48,597 nt of DNA from Actinomycetota bacterium. Lineage in GTDB: Bacteria; Actinomycetota; JAHEXW01. The notes under the pieces were generated by a model. The model saw nothing but the letters and a program-made list of their open reading frames with translations, did not search any database and was not told the origin of the DNA. The position numbers and the translations under genes were made by a program. Location of the stretch: the NCBI GenBank assembly GCA_025355855.1, contig JANXYU010000034.1, positions 1 through 48,597 of the forward strand. The letters are read 5' to 3'. Shown here piece after piece: positions 39,445 through 48,495 of this stretch (its first letter is position 1; each line of letters begins with the position of its first letter).

Positions 39445-42241
39445 TCTTTCAATTGCCCGTCTAACTCCGGATAAGGTCTTCGCCGAACTTAACACGGCGC
39501 GGCGGGGTCTGACGACTGCCGAAGCGCAGGCGCGGTTGGAAGAATATGGGGCCAACCGCATCCCCGAGCTTAAGAAACGCTCCCTGGTATGGTCATTCCT
39601 CGCCAATTTCTATCACACGTTCGCTCTTTTGCTTTGGTTCTCGGCGGTCCTTGCCTTTGTGGCGGCGATGCCCGAACTCGGTTGGGCAATCATTGGCGTT
39701 GTAGTGATTAACGCCCTCTTCAGCTTCTGGCAGGAATTCAAAGCCGAAAAGGCAACCGAAGCGCTTAAGAAAATGGTGCCGCAATTCGCCAAGGTCATTC
39801 GCGATGGTGATATGCAGCAGATACTTGCCGCTGAGTTGGTTCCCGGAGACTTGATCGTCCTGGAGGAAGGCGACAGTATTTCCGCCGACGCCAGGCTGAT
39901 CGAGGAGTACGAGCTGCGCTGCAACAATGCCACCTTTACTGGTGAATCAGAACCCGCGAATCGTACAGCCGATGCGATCGGGCAAAAAGAGATCACAATC
40001 CTGGAAGCACCCAATTTTGTTTTCTCAGGGACCAGTATAGCGGCGGGCGGCGGGAAAGCGATAGTCTTTGCTACCGGTGAGGAAACTCAGTTCGGGCATG
40101 TCGCGCTGTTGACCCAAACCGTGCACGTTGATCTGAGTCCTCTGCAAAAGGAGGTAAAACGTGTCGCCCTAATCGTCGCCTTCCTGGCCATAGCGGTCGG
40201 TGGCGCTCTGTTCGTCGCGGGTTATTCAATCGCTAAGCTGGCTTTGGCTGATGCCGCCATTTTCGCCATAGGCATGATTGTCGCCAATGTCCCGGAAGGT
40301 TTACTGCCGACCTTGTCACTGGCGTTGGCGGCCGCTGTTCAGAAAATGGTGAAAGAGAACGCCCTTGTCAAAAAGTTAAGCTCGGTCGAAACGCTGGGTA
40401 GCGCCACGGTCATCTGCACGGATAAGACTGGCACATTAACCCAAAACGAAATGACCGTGCGCAAGATATGGACGAATCAAGAGGAGATTGATGTCTTGGG
40501 TGTCGGGTACGATCCGGCGGGTTCATTTACCAAAGACGAACAACCTCTAGAGGCCACCGACGCGGCGGAACGACTCTCAGCTGTATTGAAAGCATCCAGC
40601 TACTGCAATAATGCTAGATTAAGCGCGCCTAACGAAGAGAAACCTGGCTGGACGATTCTGGGCGACCCCACCGAAGCCGCTCTCTTGGTCGCCACCCGCA
40701 AAGCCGGATATGACTACATGGCGGCGATGGAAACCGAAACACGGCTGTATGAGCTGCCGTTTGAGTCGATCAGAAAACGGATGTCGGCCATTCACACGGT
40801 CCACGACGTCGCCCGCTTCCCCGAAGCCGGCGCTAAGGAGAAAGCCACCCATGAAGTCGCGTACATTAAGGGCGCGCCGCGGGAGGTCATTGACCTCTGC
40901 ACACATGTCTGGATAAACGGGAAGGCTGAGAAGCTCACCGACGCGGCCCGTAATAAGATATTAGAGCGCAACGACACCTTTGCCAGGGAAGCGCTGCGCG
41001 TACTAGCCTTCGCTTATCGGGAAAACCCGACAAAAGAGAAGAATTATACCGTTGAGGCCGTTGAAAACAATCTCACTTTTGTTGGCTTGATGGCGATGAT
41101 AGATCCGCCGCGACTAGAGGTTGAGGAAGCGGTTAAGAAGTGCCAACGAGCGCATATCCGCGTCATTATGATCACGGGTGACTATGGCCTAACCGCCGAA
41201 TCGATTGCCCGACGCATCGGCATAGTTAAAGGTGAAAATGTCAGAATCCTAACCGGCACTGATTTAGACAAAATGGAAAATGAGGAACTGGACCACATTT
41301 TAAAAGAGGAAGAGGTGCTCTTCGCCCGAGTCGCCCCGGACCACAAATTGTTGATCGCCACGCGGCTAAAGGAAATGGGTGAGGTCGTCGCCATGACGGG
41401 TGACGGAGTCAATGACGCTCCGGCTCTCAAGAAAGCCGACATCGGCGTGGCGATGGGCATCGCCGGGACCGATGTCGCTAAAGAGGCGGCCGATGTCATT
41501 CTGTTGGATGACAACTTCGCGACGATCGTCAACGCGATTTCAGAAGGTCGCGCGGTCTACGACAACATTAAGAAATTCATCGTCTATATCTTCGCTCATC
41601 TTGGCCCTGAAGCCATCCCGTTCATTATCTTCATTCTTTTCAGAACACCTCTGCCAATCACGCCGATGCAGATCATTGCCATCGACCTTGGAACTGAAAC
41701 ATTGCCGGCCCTCGCTTTGGGCGTGGAAAAAGCCGAGCCGGACATAATGCAGCGGCCGCCGCGCAGCAATAAAGACACCTTGCTAAACAAAAGTGTACTG
41801 TTCCGCGCGTATCTCTTTATCGGCCTGATCGAGGGTGCTCTCGTCGTGTTGGCTTATTTTTGGGTCCTGCTGCGCAGCGGCTGGCATATGGGCATGGTTA
41901 TTCCGATCGGACATCCATTAATGGTTGAAGCCAGTACAATGAGTTTCTTGGCAATTGTCGCAACCCAGGTCGGAACGGTCGTGGCCTGCCGCACCAACCG
42001 GGAATCGGTCTTCCGAATCGGCCTCTTTTCGAATCCCTGGATCATCTGGGGCCTTGTATTTGAGATCGGTATTACAATCGCGTTGATATATGTACCACCG
42101 GTCGCGAAGTTCTTCGGCATGTTTCCATTGGGTTGGCACGATTGGCTTTTCGTAGCGCCATTCCCGTTCGTCGTATTCTTCGCCGAAGAGGCAAGGAAAT
42201 GGTTTTCAAGACGGCGGGAAGTCGCCAATACTAGTGTATAA
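39434..42241 (+). CDS. P-type ATPase, P2 (Na+/K+-ATPase-like, P2C) cation pump
   Basis: Cation pump of 935 aa. The actuator domain has TFTGES, the phosphorylation site is Asp330 in CTDKTGTLTQNE, the nucleotide domain has KGAPREVIDLC, and the hinge is MTGDGVNDAPALKKADIGVAMG. Membrane helix 4 carries VPEGLLPTLSLAL. Helices 5-6 read LGPEAIPFIIF and IDLGTETLPALALGVEKAEPDIM, much closer to animal Na+/K+- and H+/K+-ATPases (IDLGTD...AEPDIM) than to SERCA. The transported ion is probably Na+/K+ or H+/K+; this is inference. GTG start with GGAGAGG upstream. The two TrkA genes follow. Confidence 0.88.
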   Translation: MSDNLSIARLTPDKVFAELNTARRGLTTAEAQARLEEYGANRIPELKKRSLVWSFLANFYHTFALLLWFSAVLAFVAAMPELGWAIIGVVVINALFSFWQEFKAEKATEALKKMVPQFAKVIRDGDMQQILAAELVPGDLIVLEEGDSISADARLIEEYELRCNNATFTGESEPANRTADAIGQKEITILEAPNFVFSGTSIAAGGGKAIVFATGEETQFGHVALLTQTVHVDLSPLQKEVKRVALIVAFLAIAVGGALFVAGYSIAKLALADAAIFAIGMIVANVPEGLLPTLSLALAAAVQKMVKENALVKKLSSVETLGSATVICTDKTGTLTQNEMTVRKIWTNQEEIDVLGVGYDPAGSFTKDEQPLEATDAAERLSAVLKASSYCNNARLSAPNEEKPGWTILGDPTEAALLVATRKAGYDYMAAMETETRLYELPFESIRKRMSAIHTVHDVARFPEAGAKEKATHEVAYIKGAPREVIDLCTHVWINGKAEKLTDAARNKILERNDTFAREALRVLAFAYRENPTKEKNYTVEAVENNLTFVGLMAMIDPPRLEVEEAVKKCQRAHIRVIMITGDYGLTAESIARRIGIVKGENVRILTGTDLDKMENEELDHILKEEEVLFARVAPDHKLLIATRLKEMGEVVAMTGDGVNDAPALKKADIGVAMGIAGTDVAKEAADVILLDDNFATIVNAISEGRAVYDNIKKFIVYIFAHLGPEAIPFIIFILFRTPLPITPMQIIAIDLGTETLPALALGVEKAEPDIMQRPPRSNKDTLLNKSVLFRAYLFIGLIEGALVVLAYFWVLLRSGWHMGMVIPIGHPLMVEASTMSFLAIVATQVGTVVACRTNRESVFRIGLFSNPWIIWGLVFEIGITIALIYVPPVAKFFGMFPLGWHDWLFVAPFPFVVFFAEEARKWFSRRREVANTSV

Positions 42242-42273
42242 TCAGGCTATATTAGGCTAGATAAGAGGTGGGT

Positions 42274-42921
42274 ATGAAGATAATAGTGGCGGGCTGTGGC
42301 CGTGTCGGCGCCGCATTAGCTAAGAAACTGTCGCTTGAAGAACATGACGTCAGCGTCGTGGATAAGAATACGGATACGTTTGAGCGTCTTGGCAAATCGT
42401 TCAAGGGCAAGACCGTCAAGGGTATGGTTTTCGACGGTGAGGCCCTATTGAAGGCAGGCATCGAGAAATGCGATGTGTTCGTCTCCGTTACCAGCGGTGA
42501 CAACTCCAACGTTGTCTCCGCTACCATTGCCAAGGATATCTACAAGGTACCACGCGTAATCGCCCGGATCTATGATCCGCGGCGAGCCGAAATCTATCGC
42601 CGGTTTGGTATCCCGACGGTCGCCAGTGTTTCCTGGGCGTCAAATGAAATTCACACGATGATCACGCATACCAGTTCCATTCGGGACGCATCACTGGGCG
42701 ACGGCGAGGTCCAAATCACACGTTCTGAGATCCCGGCGCGTTTTGCCGGTCACTCCGTGAGTGAACTTAACGTACCGGGCGAAATCATGGTTGTCGCCAT
42801 TATCCGCGGCGGCAAAGCTTTCATCCCGACCAGCGAGGCTGTTTTTCAGGAACATGAGCAGGTCGAGACCGCGGTCTTGACGACGTCTCTGCCCCGTCTA
42901 AAGAATATGCTTACCCCCTAA
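42274..42921 (+). CDS. TrkA-type potassium channel/transporter regulatory protein (first copy)
   Basis: Product of 215 aa with a Rossmann TrkA-N (RCK) domain starting KIIVAGCGRVGAALAKKL and a C-terminal TrkA-C domain (GHSVSELNVPGEIMVVAIIRGGKAFIPTSE). These subunits bind NAD(H)/ATP and gate K+ uptake systems. ATG 42274 follows GAGGTG. The second copy begins 20 nt downstream. No TrkH/KtrB membrane subunit is in the window. Confidence 0.9.
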   Translation: MKIIVAGCGRVGAALAKKLSLEEHDVSVVDKNTDTFERLGKSFKGKTVKGMVFDGEALLKAGIEKCDVFVSVTSGDNSNVVSATIAKDIYKVPRVIARIYDPRRAEIYRRFGIPTVASVSWASNEIHTMITHTSSIRDASLGDGEVQITRSEIPARFAGHSVSELNVPGEIMVVAIIRGGKAFIPTSEAVFQEHEQVETAVLTTSLPRLKNMLTP

Positions 42922-42941
42922 GGGGACACAAGGAGGACACT

Positions 42942-43610
42942 GTGTACGTTGTAATTGTCGGTGGCGGAAAAGTGGGTTCATATCTCGCCCGGATGTTGTC
43001 CGAAAGCGGTTATGAAGTCACGCTGGTTGAGGAACGCAAAGAGCAAGTCGCCAAGGTCCGCGAGGACCAACCTGATTTGAATATCGTGACAGGTGACGGC
43101 TGTGAACCTGACGTTCTGGATGTCGCCCGCGTGTTGAAAGCCGACGCGGTCGTTGCCGCTACCGGTCATGACGAAGACAATATCGTCGTCTGCATGCTCG
43201 CCAAACACGAGTATGAAGTACCGCACACCATCGCCCGTATTAATAATCCCAAGAACGAGTGGCTGTTCCGCGATTCGTTCGGGGTCGACATATCCTTATC
43301 CAACACTCATATGATCGCCAAAATTCTGCAAGAGGAGATCGCTCTGGGTGATCTCGTAACCCTGTTGAAGCTCAAGAAAGGCGACGTTTCTCTGGTTGAG
43401 CTCACGCTGGAAGACACTAGTCCGGCGCTCGGTAAGGCCGTTAAGGACCTGGCTCTGCCCAGCGGAGTAATCCTGGTCAGCATTATCCGCGGCAGCGAAT
43501 TGATTCTACCGAAAGGCTCGACAGTTCTCCAGACTGGGGATGAGATCCTCGCGGTTACCGCGAGTCACGGTGAGGCCACACTTAAGAAAGCACTCGGCTC
43601 ACCGAAGTAA
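42942..43610 (+). CDS. TrkA-type potassium channel/transporter regulatory protein (second copy)
   Basis: Product of 222 aa with an N-terminal YVVIVGGGKVGSYLARML NAD-binding fold, acidic VEER at strand 2, and TrkA-C (LGKAVKDLALPSGVILVSIIRG). GTG start at 42942 with AAGGAGG upstream. Together with the first copy it likely forms a heteromeric RCK ring for a K+ transporter encoded elsewhere. Paired single-domain TrkA genes are common in Actinobacteria. Confidence 0.9.
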   Translation: MYVVIVGGGKVGSYLARMLSESGYEVTLVEERKEQVAKVREDQPDLNIVTGDGCEPDVLDVARVLKADAVVAATGHDEDNIVVCMLAKHEYEVPHTIARINNPKNEWLFRDSFGVDISLSNTHMIAKILQEEIALGDLVTLLKLKKGDVSLVELTLEDTSPALGKAVKDLALPSGVILVSIIRGSELILPKGSTVLQTGDEILAVTASHGEATLKKALGSPK

Positions 43611-43614
43611 CCCG

Positions 43615-44844
43615 GTGAAATCCGCCAAAGACACTTTTTTCGGACTTAAGAAGAACGTTTTTTGGCTGGGGTTAACCAGCCTCTTTACCGACATCTCGTC
43701 TGAGATGATCTATCCCCTGGTGCCTATCTTCGCGACGACTGTTCTGGGCGTGTCCGTGGCTTTCGTCGGCCTGATCGAGGGTATCGCCGAATCAACCGCC
43801 AGCTTGCTGAAAGTCTTCTCCGGCTGGTTGTCCGATAAAATCGGACGACGCAAACCACTGACGTTGACCGGTTACATTCTCTCCGCGATTGCCAAACCCT
43901 TGCTGGTACTCGCTACGGCAGGTTGGCATATCCTGGGTATTCGCTTCTTGGACCGAGCCGGCAAAGGAGTTAGAACGGCGCCGAGAGACGCGTTAATCGC
44001 CGATTCCTGCGACCCGGGCGCAGCCAACTACGGCCGGTCGTTCGGGTTTCACCGCGCTATGGATACCGTCGGCGCGATGGCCGGGCCTGCTTTGGCGTTC
44101 TTACTGCTGCCTTTCCTCGCCACCCACTCAAGCTCTCACGGTTACCGTGAACTGTTCGGTCTGGCGATAATTCCCGCTCTTATCGGCATTATTGTCTTGG
44201 CCGTTTACGTCAAAGAGCCCCGGCTCTGCGATACGTCCGGCACCGCCGTGCCGTTAAGCCTAAAACCTTTCGACCGGCGGTTTAAGGTCTTTCTACTCGT
44301 AGTTTTGGTTTTTACCCTAGGCAACTCGTCGGACGCTTTCTTGATTTTGCGCGCCAAAAATGCCGGCCTGGCGGTCGCGATGATTCCACTGGCCTACCTT
44401 TTGTTCAATACCGTTAACGCCGCTTTGGCGGTTCCGGCCGGAATCGTTTCGGACAAACTCGGGCGGCGCGGGGTAATGATTTTGGGCTTTCTCAACTTCG
44501 CCGTTGTTTACCTCGGCTTTGCCCTGGCCAACAGCACCCTGACAATCTGGATCATGTTTGGGGTCTACGGTTTCTACTACGCGTTTACGGAAAGCATTTT
44601 TAAGGCCTACACCGCCGATCTGGTTGCCGAAAACCAACGCGGCCTAGCTTACGGACTCCTGAATACGGCCATGGGAATAGCTCTCTTGCCGGCCAGCCTG
44701 GCAGCGGGTTGGCTGTGGCAAAACGTCAGTGTCCGCGCGCCTTTCTACTATGGGGCGCTAACCGCTCTGATTGCCCTGGTTATGTTGGTTGTGCTTGTGC
44801 CTCAAGGCCGAGTAGATAACGGTCAAGAAATAAGGACCAAGTAA
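43615..44844 (+). CDS. Major facilitator superfamily transporter
   Basis: Twelve-helix transporter of 409 aa. The motif A loop after helix 2 reads GWLSDKIGRRKPLT, with its repeat GIVSDKLGRRGVM in the second half. Also seen are DRAGKGVRTAPRDALIADS and the N-terminal FTDISSEMIYPLVPIF, typical of a conserved subfamily of uncharacterised bacterial MFS proteins. GTG 43615 is used because the ORF upstream overlaps the TrkA gene. The substrate is unknown. Confidence 0.88.
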   Translation: MKSAKDTFFGLKKNVFWLGLTSLFTDISSEMIYPLVPIFATTVLGVSVAFVGLIEGIAESTASLLKVFSGWLSDKIGRRKPLTLTGYILSAIAKPLLVLATAGWHILGIRFLDRAGKGVRTAPRDALIADSCDPGAANYGRSFGFHRAMDTVGAMAGPALAFLLLPFLATHSSSHGYRELFGLAIIPALIGIIVLAVYVKEPRLCDTSGTAVPLSLKPFDRRFKVFLLVVLVFTLGNSSDAFLILRAKNAGLAVAMIPLAYLLFNTVNAALAVPAGIVSDKLGRRGVMILGFLNFAVVYLGFALANSTLTIWIMFGVYGFYYAFTESIFKAYTADLVAENQRGLAYGLLNTAMGIALLPASLAAGWLWQNVSVRAPFYYGALTALIALVMLVVLVPQGRVDNGQEIRTK

Positions 44845-44858
44845 ACTGCCCGCAGCGG

Positions 44859-44887
44859 TTGTCTTATTTACTTTTACTCTCTATAAT
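44859..44887 (+). promoter_or_regulatory. hppA promoter
   Basis: TTGTCT (44859-44864), a 17-nt spacer, and a perfect TATAAT (44882-44887), about 60 nt before the pyrophosphatase gene, which also has a strong AGGAGG. Confidence 0.75.
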
Positions 44888-44949
44888 GGTAAAAATCGTT
44901 TAAGCAGGCACTTTCTTATTCAACCGCACGTCACCTAGGAGGTAAATGT

Positions 44950-46992
44950 ATGGAGTTATTTAGGATCGTCGAGCTCATCGCGATCGCGGCCGGACTTTTG
45001 GCTATCGCTTTCGGCGCATTGCTGATCAACATGGTGTTGAAACAACCGGACGGCGATGACAAGATGCGCGCTATCGCCAAGGCCATCCAGGAAGGCGCGC
45101 AAGCCTACCTGAACCGTCAGTATACGACAGTCGCAATCGTCGCCGTTGTCTTGGCGCTGGCGTTGCTGGGGCTTGGTTGGAGAACGAGCGTCGCCTTCCT
45201 TGTCGGTGCCATCGCCAGCGCGGCAGCCGGCTATATTGGTATGAACGTCTCTGTGCGAGCCAATGTCCGCACAGCCGAAGCGGCTCGTAAGGGTCTTAAC
45301 CCCGCCCTGCAGACAGCTTTTCGGGGTGGCACGGTTACGGGTCTGATGGTGGTCGGTTTAGGCTTGTTGGTTGTCACAGGCGTTTATATGGCCTTCGGGG
45401 ACGTTAAAATCCTGGTTGGTTTGGGCTTTGGTGGCAGCCTCATTTCGATTTTCGCTCGCCTGGGCGGAGGAATCTACACGAAGGCCGCCGATGTCGGAGC
45501 CGACCTGGTCGGCAAGGTGGAAGCCGGTATTCCGGAAGACGACCCGCGCAACCCGGCGGTCATCGCCGATAACGTTGGCGATAATGTCGGCGACTGCGCC
45601 GGTATGGCAGCCGACCTTTTTGAAACATATGTAGTAACCGCGGTCGCGGCCATGTTGCTGGGAGATATCCTCTTCCATGCGGTCAACGCGATCGTCTTCC
45701 CGCTGGCTCTGGGAGCTCTGGCGATTGTCGCCAGTATCATCGGTACCTTTTTTGTCCGCATTAAAAGAGGCGGCAGCATCATGGGCAGCCTATACAGAGG
45801 CCTTATCGCTGCGGGCGTTCTGGCGGCTATCGGTTTCTATCCCATTACCTTCTACGTAATGAAAGACATGTCCATTTTGGGCGCTGTTGTCGATACAACG
45901 AGACTTTACCTGGCGGCCCTGGTCGGACTGGGGGTCACGGGCGCCATTGTTGTCATCACCGAGTACTACACGGCTACCAAGTTCCGGCCGGTAAAAAGTA
46001 TCGCTAAAGCGTCCACCACGGGACACGGCACGAATGTCATTCAAGGCTTAGCTATCGGTATGCAGTCAACGGGTTGGCCGGTTGTAATCATTATCATTGG
46101 TATCGGGGTGGCATATCTGTTAGGTAACGGGCTTTATGGCGTCGCTGTGGCGGCTATGGCCATGCTCTCGATGAGCGGCATCATCGTCGCCATTGACTCG
46201 TATGGACCGATCACGGACAACGCCGGCGGCATCGCTGAGATGGCCGATATGCCAGAAAGCGTTCGCGCCATCACGGATCCCCTGGACGCGGTCGGCAATA
46301 CAACCAAAGCTGTAACGAAAGGCTACGCCATCGGCTCGGCTGCTCTAGCCGCGCTTGTTTTGTTCGCTTCGTTTACGCAGGAATTGCCGGGAGGTCTGGC
46401 CGTCAAGTTCGATCTGAGTAACCCGCTGGTCTTGATCGGCCTGTTCATCGGCGGTTTGCTGCCATATATGTTCGGCAGCCTCTGCATGGAAGCAGTCGGC
46501 AAATCCGCCGGCAGCGTCGTTGAGGAAGTCCGTCGTCAGTTCCGGGAGATCCCCGGCATCATGGAAGGCACCGGCAAACCGGACTACGCCCGCTGTGTCG
46601 ACATTGTTACAAAAGCGGCCATCCGCCAAATGATCGTTCCGGCGCTGATTCCGGTCGCGACTCCAATCTTGGTCGGCTTTATTCTGGGTCCGGCCGCGTT
46701 GGGCGGCGTCCTGGTCGGCACTATCATCGTCGGGTTCTTCATGGCGGTCGCCATGACCAGCGGCGGCGGGGCTTGGGACAACGCCAAGAAGTTCATTGAA
46801 GACGGCAACTACGGCGGCAAGGGCAGCCCGGCGCACGCGGCGGCTGTCACGGGCGACACGGTCGGCGATCCCTACAAAGATACCGCCGGTCCGGCGATCA
46901 ACCCGATGATTAAGGTGACGAATATTGTCGCTCTCCTCATCGCGCCGCTACTAGCGACCCATGGCAGTCTGCTGGGAGGGTACTTTAAATAG
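44950..46992 (+). CDS. hppA: K+-independent proton-pumping membrane pyrophosphatase
   Basis: Integral membrane H+-PPase of 680 aa, about 16 helices, coupling PPi hydrolysis to proton export. The catalytic motifs are [20 protein letters not shown] and [19 protein letters not shown], with the C-terminal [20 protein letters not shown]. The subclass residue is Lys453 in GNTTKA, the mark of K+-independent enzymes (Ala in K+-dependent ones). It would conserve energy from biosynthetic PPi, which fits an anaerobe with a tight energy budget. Followed by a strong terminator at 47051-47085. Confidence 0.96.
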   Translation: MELFRIVELIAIAAGLLAIAFGALLINMVLKQPDGDDKMRAIAKAIQEGAQAYLNRQYTTVAIVAVVLALALLGLGWRTSVAFLVGAIASAAAGYIGMNVSVRANVRTAEAARKGLNPALQTAFRGGTVTGLMVVGLGLLVVTGVYMAFGDVKILVGLGFGGSLISIFARLGGGIYTKAADVGADLVGKVEAGIPEDDPRNPAVIADNVGDNVGDCAGMAADLFETYVVTAVAAMLLGDILFHAVNAIVFPLALGALAIVASIIGTFFVRIKRGGSIMGSLYRGLIAAGVLAAIGFYPITFYVMKDMSILGAVVDTTRLYLAALVGLGVTGAIVVITEYYTATKFRPVKSIAKASTTGHGTNVIQGLAIGMQSTGWPVVIIIIGIGVAYLLGNGLYGVAVAAMAMLSMSGIIVAIDSYGPITDNAGGIAEMADMPESVRAITDPLDAVGNTTKAVTKGYAIGSAALAALVLFASFTQELPGGLAVKFDLSNPLVLIGLFIGGLLPYMFGSLCMEAVGKSAGSVVEEVRRQFREIPGIMEGTGKPDYARCVDIVTKAAIRQMIVPALIPVATPILVGFILGPAALGGVLVGTIIVGFFMAVAMTSGGGAWDNAKKFIEDGNYGGKGSPAHAAAVTGDTVGDPYKDTAGPAINPMIKVTNIVALLIAPLLATHGSLLGGYFK

Positions 46993-47050
46993 GCGCGAGG
47001 CATGAGGCGCGAGTTTGTGTCGATAGATATTGGTCGATAGCACGAAATAC

Positions 47051-47085
47051 AAAAAGAGCCGCCCGGGTTGGGCGGCTCTTTTTTT
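47051..47085 (+). terminator. Intrinsic terminator of hppA
   Basis: AAAAAGAGCCGCCC (47051-47064) pairs with GGGCGGCTCTTTTT (47070-47083) around a 5-nt loop, with a T run to 47085. The A run on the other side makes it potentially bidirectional. Confidence 0.92.
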
Positions 47086-47191
47086 CAATCCTCTCACCCA
47101 CTAGCGCGCATTATCGCGCGGGTCCTGCCGCCATTTTTCCGACCCACCGGTTATCGTCTTCGGCAACGACTCGTTCGTGTCGTTGGTTTAT

Positions 47192-47217
47192 CTTTACTCC
47201 ATTTAAATGGAGTAAAG
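47192..47217. repeat. Perfect 26-bp palindrome
   Basis: CTTTACTCCATTT is followed directly by its own reverse complement, without a loop. No T run follows, so it is not a terminator. It could be an operator of a dimeric protein or a cruciform site. Confidence 0.8.
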
Positions 47218-47240
47218 GCGGTTACGGTGTTCACGGTAAA

Positions 47241-47277
47241 CAAAAGAGGCCGCCGGTTTCCCGAACGGCCTCTTTTG
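47241..47277. terminator. Bidirectional intrinsic terminator
   Basis: CAAAAGAGGCCG (47241-47252) pairs with CGGCCTCTTTTG (47266-47277) around a 13-nt loop, with A/T runs inside the stem ends. It lies between two convergent transcription units (hppA and the aldolase/phosphatase), so it can end both. Confidence 0.82.
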
Positions 47278-47288
47278 GTGGTTCTTGC

Positions 47289-47318
47289 GCCGGTCTAAAG
47301 ACCGGTGCCTACACTTAC
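47289..47318 (+). repeat. Palindromic intergenic repeat, core CGGTCTAAAGACCG
   Basis: Second copy, 29 of 30 nt identical to 29833-29862. Flanked downstream by GCCTCGCGCCTCACGGCTCG, a second short repeat also found in part at 29871-29886 and, inverted, at 46993-47012. Confidence 0.85.
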
Positions 47319-47361
47319 CTACTCATGGCCTCGCGCCTCACGGCTCGTGGCTAACCGGGTT

Positions 47362-48495
47362 TTATATGTGCTTTCCGCTGCCTTTGGCTTTGTTCTCGCC
47401 ATCGTCGACCCAGCGGTCTTTCAGCGTCTCCATAATCAGAGGCATGTTGGTGTACTCCATGTCCTCAAGCGGCAGACGATGCGGCTCGAACGGACCGTGC
47501 GCCTTCAGATAATCGGCCATCTCGTTGGCGATCTGGCGGGCGCGATCGTAGCTGACGTCGGCGAACATATCGCGCGGGCCATTCAACTTACCGTCCTTGA
47601 GCTGGAAGCCTAACGCGACAACCCGCGGCGGACCGTCAAAACGGGTCGGATGGTCCTGCGTCATGCTGACCGGCATCAACGGACCGTTGTGCGAACCGCG
47701 CATCCAGCCCGCGACGATATGCGGGAAGGCGAACGGGTTCAGAACCTCGCCCACGGCCGGCAGACCGCTCTGGCAACGTACAGCCATGACCGGATCGTCC
47801 TTGCCCACGTACTTGCCGGCGATGAACGACAGGCGCTGCGTCGAGGTAACGGCCGCGACTTCACCGTCTTTGGTATAGACATGCTTGATTACGAAGCGGC
47901 CCGGAGCGCCGATGAATGAGAGCATCGGGTATGTTTCCAGCGGCGTGTCGAAAATGACTTTTTTCGCGTTAACCAGGTCGTCGACTTCGATATCAAAACC
48001 CTTGAACATGCTCTGGTCGATAACTAGACCGGCCGTATTGAACGGATCGCAGAACATCTTATAGAGAGGCATGTTCCAGGCACCCGGCTCCGTTTTGTCA
48101 GCCAGGAAGACGATGATCGGCTCGCTCTTGCGCTCTTCGAACTCAATCTCCGCGTAGCCCGGACCCATGCCGCGCAGGTTGCCCGAGAAAGCGTCGCTCA
48201 GAATGTCCTGGCCAGCGCCGTAGAGGCCCAAGTTGTGAGCCAGGTCGGTCATGTCAAGAAAAGCGTCCCAGCACATCTTGTGAATCTCCGTGTTCTGAAT
48301 GCCTTTCTTGTGCGTCAGAATAAACGCGTGGTCGTCGCCGCAGTGTCCGACGAAGTAGTCGATGACGATGCCTGCCTTCTTGGCTTTAGCGGCATGTTCC
48401 ACCGCTAAATCATGCATCTCCGGATGGATCGCCGAGTGGCCGACCCAGCCGCCGACATCGGCCTTGATGATACTAAGGGTGATCTTTTCCCCCAT
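47362..48495 (-). CDS. fbp: Bifunctional fructose-1,6-bisphosphate aldolase/phosphatase
   Basis: Archaeal-type (class V) enzyme of 377 aa that condenses triose phosphates to fructose-1,6-bisphosphate and hydrolyses it to fructose 6-phosphate, making gluconeogenesis one-way. The family signatures are TLSIIKADVGGWVGHSAIHP at the N-terminus, GHCGDDHAFILTH with metal-binding Asp/His, YGAGQDILSDAFSGN, DPFNTAGLVID, NPFAFPHIVAGWMRGSHNGP and GFQLKDGKLNGPRDMFADVSYD. ATG 48495 follows AAGGAGG; a 48-nt upstream extension is not conserved. Found in thermophilic and deep-branching anaerobic bacteria as well as archaea. It fits autotrophic or acetate/CO2-based growth. Confidence 0.95.
   Translation of the reverse strand: MGEKITLSIIKADVGGWVGHSAIHPEMHDLAVEHAAKAKKAGIVIDYFVGHCGDDHAFILTHKKGIQNTEIHKMCWDAFLDMTDLAHNLGLYGAGQDILSDAFSGNLRGMGPGYAEIEFEERKSEPIIVFLADKTEPGAWNMPLYKMFCDPFNTAGLVIDQSMFKGFDIEVDDLVNAKKVIFDTPLETYPMLSFIGAPGRFVIKHVYTKDGEVAAVTSTQRLSFIAGKYVGKDDPVMAVRCQSGLPAVGEVLNPFAFPHIVAGWMRGSHNGPLMPVSMTQDHPTRFDGPPRVVALGFQLKDGKLNGPRDMFADVSYDRARQIANEMADYLKAHGPFEPHRLPLEDMEYTNMPLIMETLKDRWVDDGENKAKGSGKHI

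Larger units (their letters stand above)
46993..47361. other. Intergenic region with two terminators, a palindrome and a repeat
   Basis: About 370 nt without a supported gene. It holds a GCGCGAGGC/GAGGCGCGAG repeat right after hppA, a terminator (47051-47085), a 26-bp palindrome (47192-47217), a second bidirectional terminator (47241-47277) and an intergenic palindromic repeat (47289-47318), followed by a GCCTCGCGCCTC motif. Short open frames here have no ribosome site or family match. Confidence 0.7.

Noticed and set aside
46993-47361. Short genes in the hppA-aldolase intergenic region
   Set aside because: Frames overlap terminators and repeats, lack ribosome sites and resemble no family.
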